Below, piece by piece: positions 59,156-64,000 of a stretch of 64,000 bases of DNA. The stretch is taken from positions 186,001-250,000 of the forward strand of contig NZ_JAJUWT010000010.1 in assembly GCF_021390395.1 (NCBI RefSeq), in the 5' to 3' direction. The position numbers were made by a program, and so were the translations under genes. The notes beneath the pieces were generated by a model that saw only the letters and a list, made by a program, of their open reading frames with translations, had not been told where the DNA came from and ran no database searches. This stretch comes from Saccharothrix sp. S26. GTDB taxonomy: Bacteria; Actinomycetota; Actinomycetes; Mycobacteriales; Pseudonocardiaceae. How positions within the stretch are numbered: the first letter of the stretch is position 1; every line of letters begins with the position of its first letter.

Positions 59156-60177
59156 CGCACGTCTCCCTGGCTCTGATACGCCGGCCGGCCGAAGCCCAAC
59201 CGCCGCCACCGTCCCACGTGGCACGGCGCGAGCGGCCCCCACGTACCGCGCCCCTCGGCGATCGCCGCCACGAACTCCGCCAACGCCTCCCGCGGCGGGT
59301 GCCGCGGTTCCCAACCCAACGCCCTCATCCGCGTGCAGTCCATGAGTGCCGCCTGATCCGCCAACCGCAACCAGCCGGGGTGCAGGGGCTGCACGCCCAG
59401 CCGCCACGTCGGCCAGGCCACCGCGCGCAGCACCGCGAACGGCACGGGCAGCAGGAACCCGCCGAACACCGAGGCCAGCTCACGCGTGCTCAACGGGGGA
59501 TCGGCGGCCACGTTGAACGCGCCCTCCGCGCGGTGCGCGAGCACCACCCGGATCGCCCGCGCCACGTCCTCGGCGTGCACCACCTGGGCGCGCAACCCCC
59601 GCCACAACGGCATGGGCAGCCACCGCCGCCCCACCATCCCGACGGGCAGCAGGGGGCTCAGCACCCACCGGGCGATCTCGCCGCCCGCGTCCGGCTGCAC
59701 CACCGCGCACGGCCGCACCACCGCGATGCCGGGCCGGCCGCTCAGCATCCGCTCCAGCTCGGCCTTCTGCTTGCTGTAGGCGCTACCGGGCACCCCGCCG
59801 CACGGCCACTCCTCGTCCACCGGCACGGAGGAGGGCGTGTACGCCCCCACCGACGACGCCACCACGACGTGCGGCACCCCGGCACGTCGCGCCGCACGCA
59901 GCACGTGCGCGCTGCCGGTGATGTTGGTCCGCCGCATGTCGGGCTCACCCCGCGCGGGCTGGATGGCCCACGCCAGGTGCACCACGGCGTCCGCGCCGGT
60001 GAACGCCCTGGTCAAGACGACCTCGGCGGCCGGCGCGCCGAGGTCGCAGCTCACCCAGTCAGGTGACCCGGCCGGGATGCGCCGCGCGATGCCGACCACC
60101 GAGTCGCCCGCGTCGGCGAGCACCCGGCGCAGGGCCGTCCCCACGTTGCCGCTGGCACCCGTGACGACGACCCTCAT
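59152..60177 (-). CDS. NAD-dependent epimerase/dehydratase family protein
   Basis: 341-residue extended SDR. MRVVVTGASGNVGTALRRVL at the start, HLAWAIQP, VVASSVGAYTP and the catalytic YSKQKAE. Its C-terminal region binds an unknown sugar or steroid-like substrate. It is followed, with an overlap of 4 nt, by the FAD oxidoreductase, so the pair is probably one pathway. ATG 60177; the Tex gene ends 16 nt upstream. Confidence 0.9.
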   Translation of the reverse strand: MRVVVTGASGNVGTALRRVLADAGDSVVGIARRIPAGSPDWVSCDLGAPAAEVVLTRAFTGADAVVHLAWAIQPARGEPDMRRTNITGSAHVLRAARRAGVPHVVVASSVGAYTPSSVPVDEEWPCGGVPGSAYSKQKAELERMLSGRPGIAVVRPCAVVQPDAGGEIARWVLSPLLPVGMVGRRWLPMPLWRGLRAQVVHAEDVARAIRVVLAHRAEGAFNVAADPPLSTRELASVFGGFLLPVPFAVLRAVAWPTWRLGVQPLHPGWLRLADQAALMDCTRMRALGWEPRHPPREALAEFVAAIAEGRGTWGPLAPCHVGRWRRLGFGRPAYQSQGDVR

Positions 60178-60192
60178 GGCCGCCGGGTACCC

Positions 60193-62511
<2,319 letters not shown>

Positions 62512-62611
62512 AGCGAGCCATTGTGCCCTGCCCGCCGGGGCGCGTTCGGGCACCCCGACCCGGCCGGCTGGGCCGACCGGGTCAACGCCGGTCCGCCCGC
62601 CGGCGCCGCCG

Positions 62612-63391
62612 TCACGGGAGGAGCTTGGTGAGGACCGCGACGTCCGACTCGTCCTCGGGCAGGTACATCGCCTTGACCACCATGCCGCGCTGCACCTGCG
62701 GGATCGACATCGGCGGCAGCTTCTTCTCCTGCGTCACGTCGAACGTGGTGCCGTCCGGGCGGGTCACGCGCAGGCTCAGCCGCAACGCGGTCCGGCCGTC
62801 GGGGGTCTGCCCGGTCGGGACCATGTCCAGCACGACGGCGCTGGTCTCGACGCCCTCCTCGGTGATGCGCAGCTGGTGCGGCGTCAGGATGCCCTTGGCC
62901 ACGTGCACGCGGTCGAGGGCGGCTTGGAGCTCGTGCGGCGGCGCGTCGGTGGCGAGCACCGCGCGGCCGTCGGACAGGTAGCGGACCGGCAGGATCGCGC
63001 CCGGCTGCACGAGGGACAGCTCGGTGATGTCGACGACCTGCCGCGCGGTGGCCGGGAACGTGCGGCCGTCCGCGGTGTCGACCTGGAACCGGATGTCGAG
63101 CTGGGGCTGGTCGTTGACGGTCAGGCCGGTCCGCGCCACGCCCACGACCGTGCCCATGCCGATCGGCGCGTCGCGGAACTCCTTGGGCACGCCGCCGGTC
63201 AGGGCCGCGAAACCGCCGGCGAACAGCCTGCTCGTCGAGAACAGGGTGGGCACGGCGAACACGAGGACGAAGGGGCCGACCAGCCAGCCGTTCAGCCAGG
63301 CGGACACGTCGTCGCCCGAGAGGCCGCCCGCGACCCACGCCGCGGTGAGGCCCAGCCCGACGGTGAGACCGAGCCAGGGGAGTGCCTTCAT
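62612..63391 (-). CDS. Membrane protein with two tandem beta domains, function unknown
   Basis: 259 residues. Two helices at about 3-22 and 36-62, then two related beta modules: [18 protein letters not shown] to [12 protein letters not shown], and [19 protein letters not shown] to [16 protein letters not shown]. Each has a central V/F-x-V-x(2)-P/A-DG strand pair and a Pro-rich P-x(3)-V-x-G-x(3)-V-x-Y/A-x-L end. I do not recognise a named family. ATG 63391 is 21 nt after the preceding gene, on the same strand, so co-transcribed. Confidence 0.75.
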   Translation of the reverse strand: MKALPWLGLTVGLGLTAAWVAGGLSGDDVSAWLNGWLVGPFVLVFAVPTLFSTSRLFAGGFAALTGGVPKEFRDAPIGMGTVVGVARTGLTVNDQPQLDIRFQVDTADGRTFPATARQVVDITELSLVQPGAILPVRYLSDGRAVLATDAPPHELQAALDRVHVAKGILTPHQLRITEEGVETSAVVLDMVPTGQTPDGRTALRLSLRVTRPDGTTFDVTQEKKLPPMSIPQVQRGMVVKAMYLPEDESDVAVLTKLLP

Positions 63392-63412
63392 GGTGTGTCG
63401 TCCTTCCAGTGA

Positions 63413-64000
63413 TCAGCGGTGGGAACCGAAGAAGTCGGCGAGGCCGATGCCGAGGGGCACCACCTGCCCGTCACCGCGGGCGGCGGCGAGCAGCTCGCCC
63501 GCGGCGAGCGCCGTGACGCCGTCCGGGCCGACGAGGGCGCGGTCCACCCGTGAGTCGACCGCCAACGTGGCGGTGACCTGCCCGGTGGCCAGGGAGACCA
63601 GGCTGAGCGCGAGACCCTGGTCGTTCACCGAGCGCTGGTGCTCGACCAGCACGTGCCCGGTGGCGGCGGCGACCGCGGTGACGCCGTCGACCACCAGCCG
63701 CGCGCCCTGGAACGCGGTCGCGCCCACCGGGACCTCGCGGCCGTCGGCGGTGACGCGGACCAGCACGCTGCCCGGCGTGCCGTCCGGCGCCTGCCGCAGC
63801 GCGACCCGTTCGACGCCGGAGTTCAGCAGGGCCTCGACGCCGGTCGCGCTGGTCGGCGCGCCGGGTCCGCGCTGCACCGACAGCCGGCCGGACCAGGCGG
63901 CGGCCGTCGCCGCGTCGACCGGCGTGGCCGCCACCTCGTCCAGCCCGATCGCCACCACCCCTCCGGTGGCGGTCATGGCCATCACCCGGTGGCCGTCCGG
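63413..64000 (-). CDS. Unknown protein, N-terminus beyond window
   Basis: The frame is open to the right edge; 195 residues are visible, ending in GLADFFGSHR. A GTG at 63985 could be a start, but coding continues before it (PDGHRVMAMTATGG), so the gene is taken as partial. It contains repeated beta-strand patterns such as ARLVVDGVTAVAAATGHVLVE and VDRALVGPDGVTALAAGELL, suggesting a propeller-like fold. It has no recognisable catalytic motif and no signal can be judged. Confidence 0.65.
   Translation of the reverse strand, partial: PDGHRVMAMTATGGVVAIGLDEVAATPVDAATAAAWSGRLSVQRGPGAPTSATGVEALLNSGVERVALRQAPDGTPGSVLVRVTADGREVPVGATAFQGARLVVDGVTAVAAATGHVLVEHQRSVNDQGLALSLVSLATGQVTATLAVDSRVDRALVGPDGVTALAAGELLAAARGDGQVVPLGIGLADFFGSHR

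Overview
High-GC actinobacterial chromosome segment. The GC-rich third positions, frequent GTG starts, four-base ATGA/GTGA gene overlaps, dprE1/dprE2, Ser/Thr kinase and DUF742 genes point to the Pseudonocardiales (Saccharothrix/Actinosynnema/Lentzea-like). That placement is inferred from gene content, not from a marker gene. I saw no rRNA, complete tRNA, CRISPR array, insertion sequence or prophage.

Layout. 1-3636: arabinan-precursor genes (membrane glycosyltransferase, dprE2, dprE1) with a divergent GtrA-like flippase. 3705-8724: aspS, a DUF389 membrane protein, a phosphotransferase-fold protein and an SGNH hydrolase. 8709-15814: on the minus strand, a PhoP-type response regulator, its sensor kinase, two large GT39-type membrane glycosyltransferases and a GT2-GtrA fusion; a DUF5666-like exported protein is divergent. 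16545-21179: CopC-like protein, Tat-exported 5'-nucleotidase, Mug glycosylase, orphan DUF742 protein, S4 protein and a membrane protein of unknown function.

21380-50866 is a large exopolysaccharide locus: priming phosphoglycosyltransferase, oxidoreductase, epimerase, two DegT/DnrJ aminotransferases, two left-handed beta-helix acyltransferases, a 1613-residue secreted protein, Wzy-like polymerase, Wzz-like protein, Wzx-like flippase, O-acyltransferase, GT2/GT4/rhamnosyl/WecG glycosyltransferases, a secreted hydrolase-like lipoprotein, a YVTN propeller and an MFS transporter. The genes suggest a Wzx/Wzy-type polymer containing acylated amino sugars, made on a lipid carrier, flipped, polymerised and decorated outside the cell.

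50867-64000: Ser/Thr kinase, enoyl-CoA hydratase, GNAT, a YCII-LuxR fusion, a decayed LuxR-type ATPase, a substrate-binding lipoprotein, SRPBCC protein, FAD oxidoreductase, epimerase, Tex, and two proteins of unknown function, the last cut by the window edge.

Two regulatory patterns were read directly from the bases. (1) Ten sites of the form NNTAAC-N16 to N18-CGA(T/A/C) lie upstream of nearly every transcription unit of the exopolysaccharide locus. They look like promoters of one ECF-type sigma factor; no such sigma gene is in the window. (2) Tandem TCACAGC-N4-TCACAGC-like boxes, the form known for Mycobacterium tuberculosis PhoP, precede the response-regulator gene, both glycosyltransferase units after it and the divergent gene, three of them 43-44 nt before the start codon. 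A third unexplained element is a dispersed repeat at three intergenic sites; two copies supply the C-terminal codons of a neighbouring gene and one forms a 38-bp inverted repeat between convergent genes.
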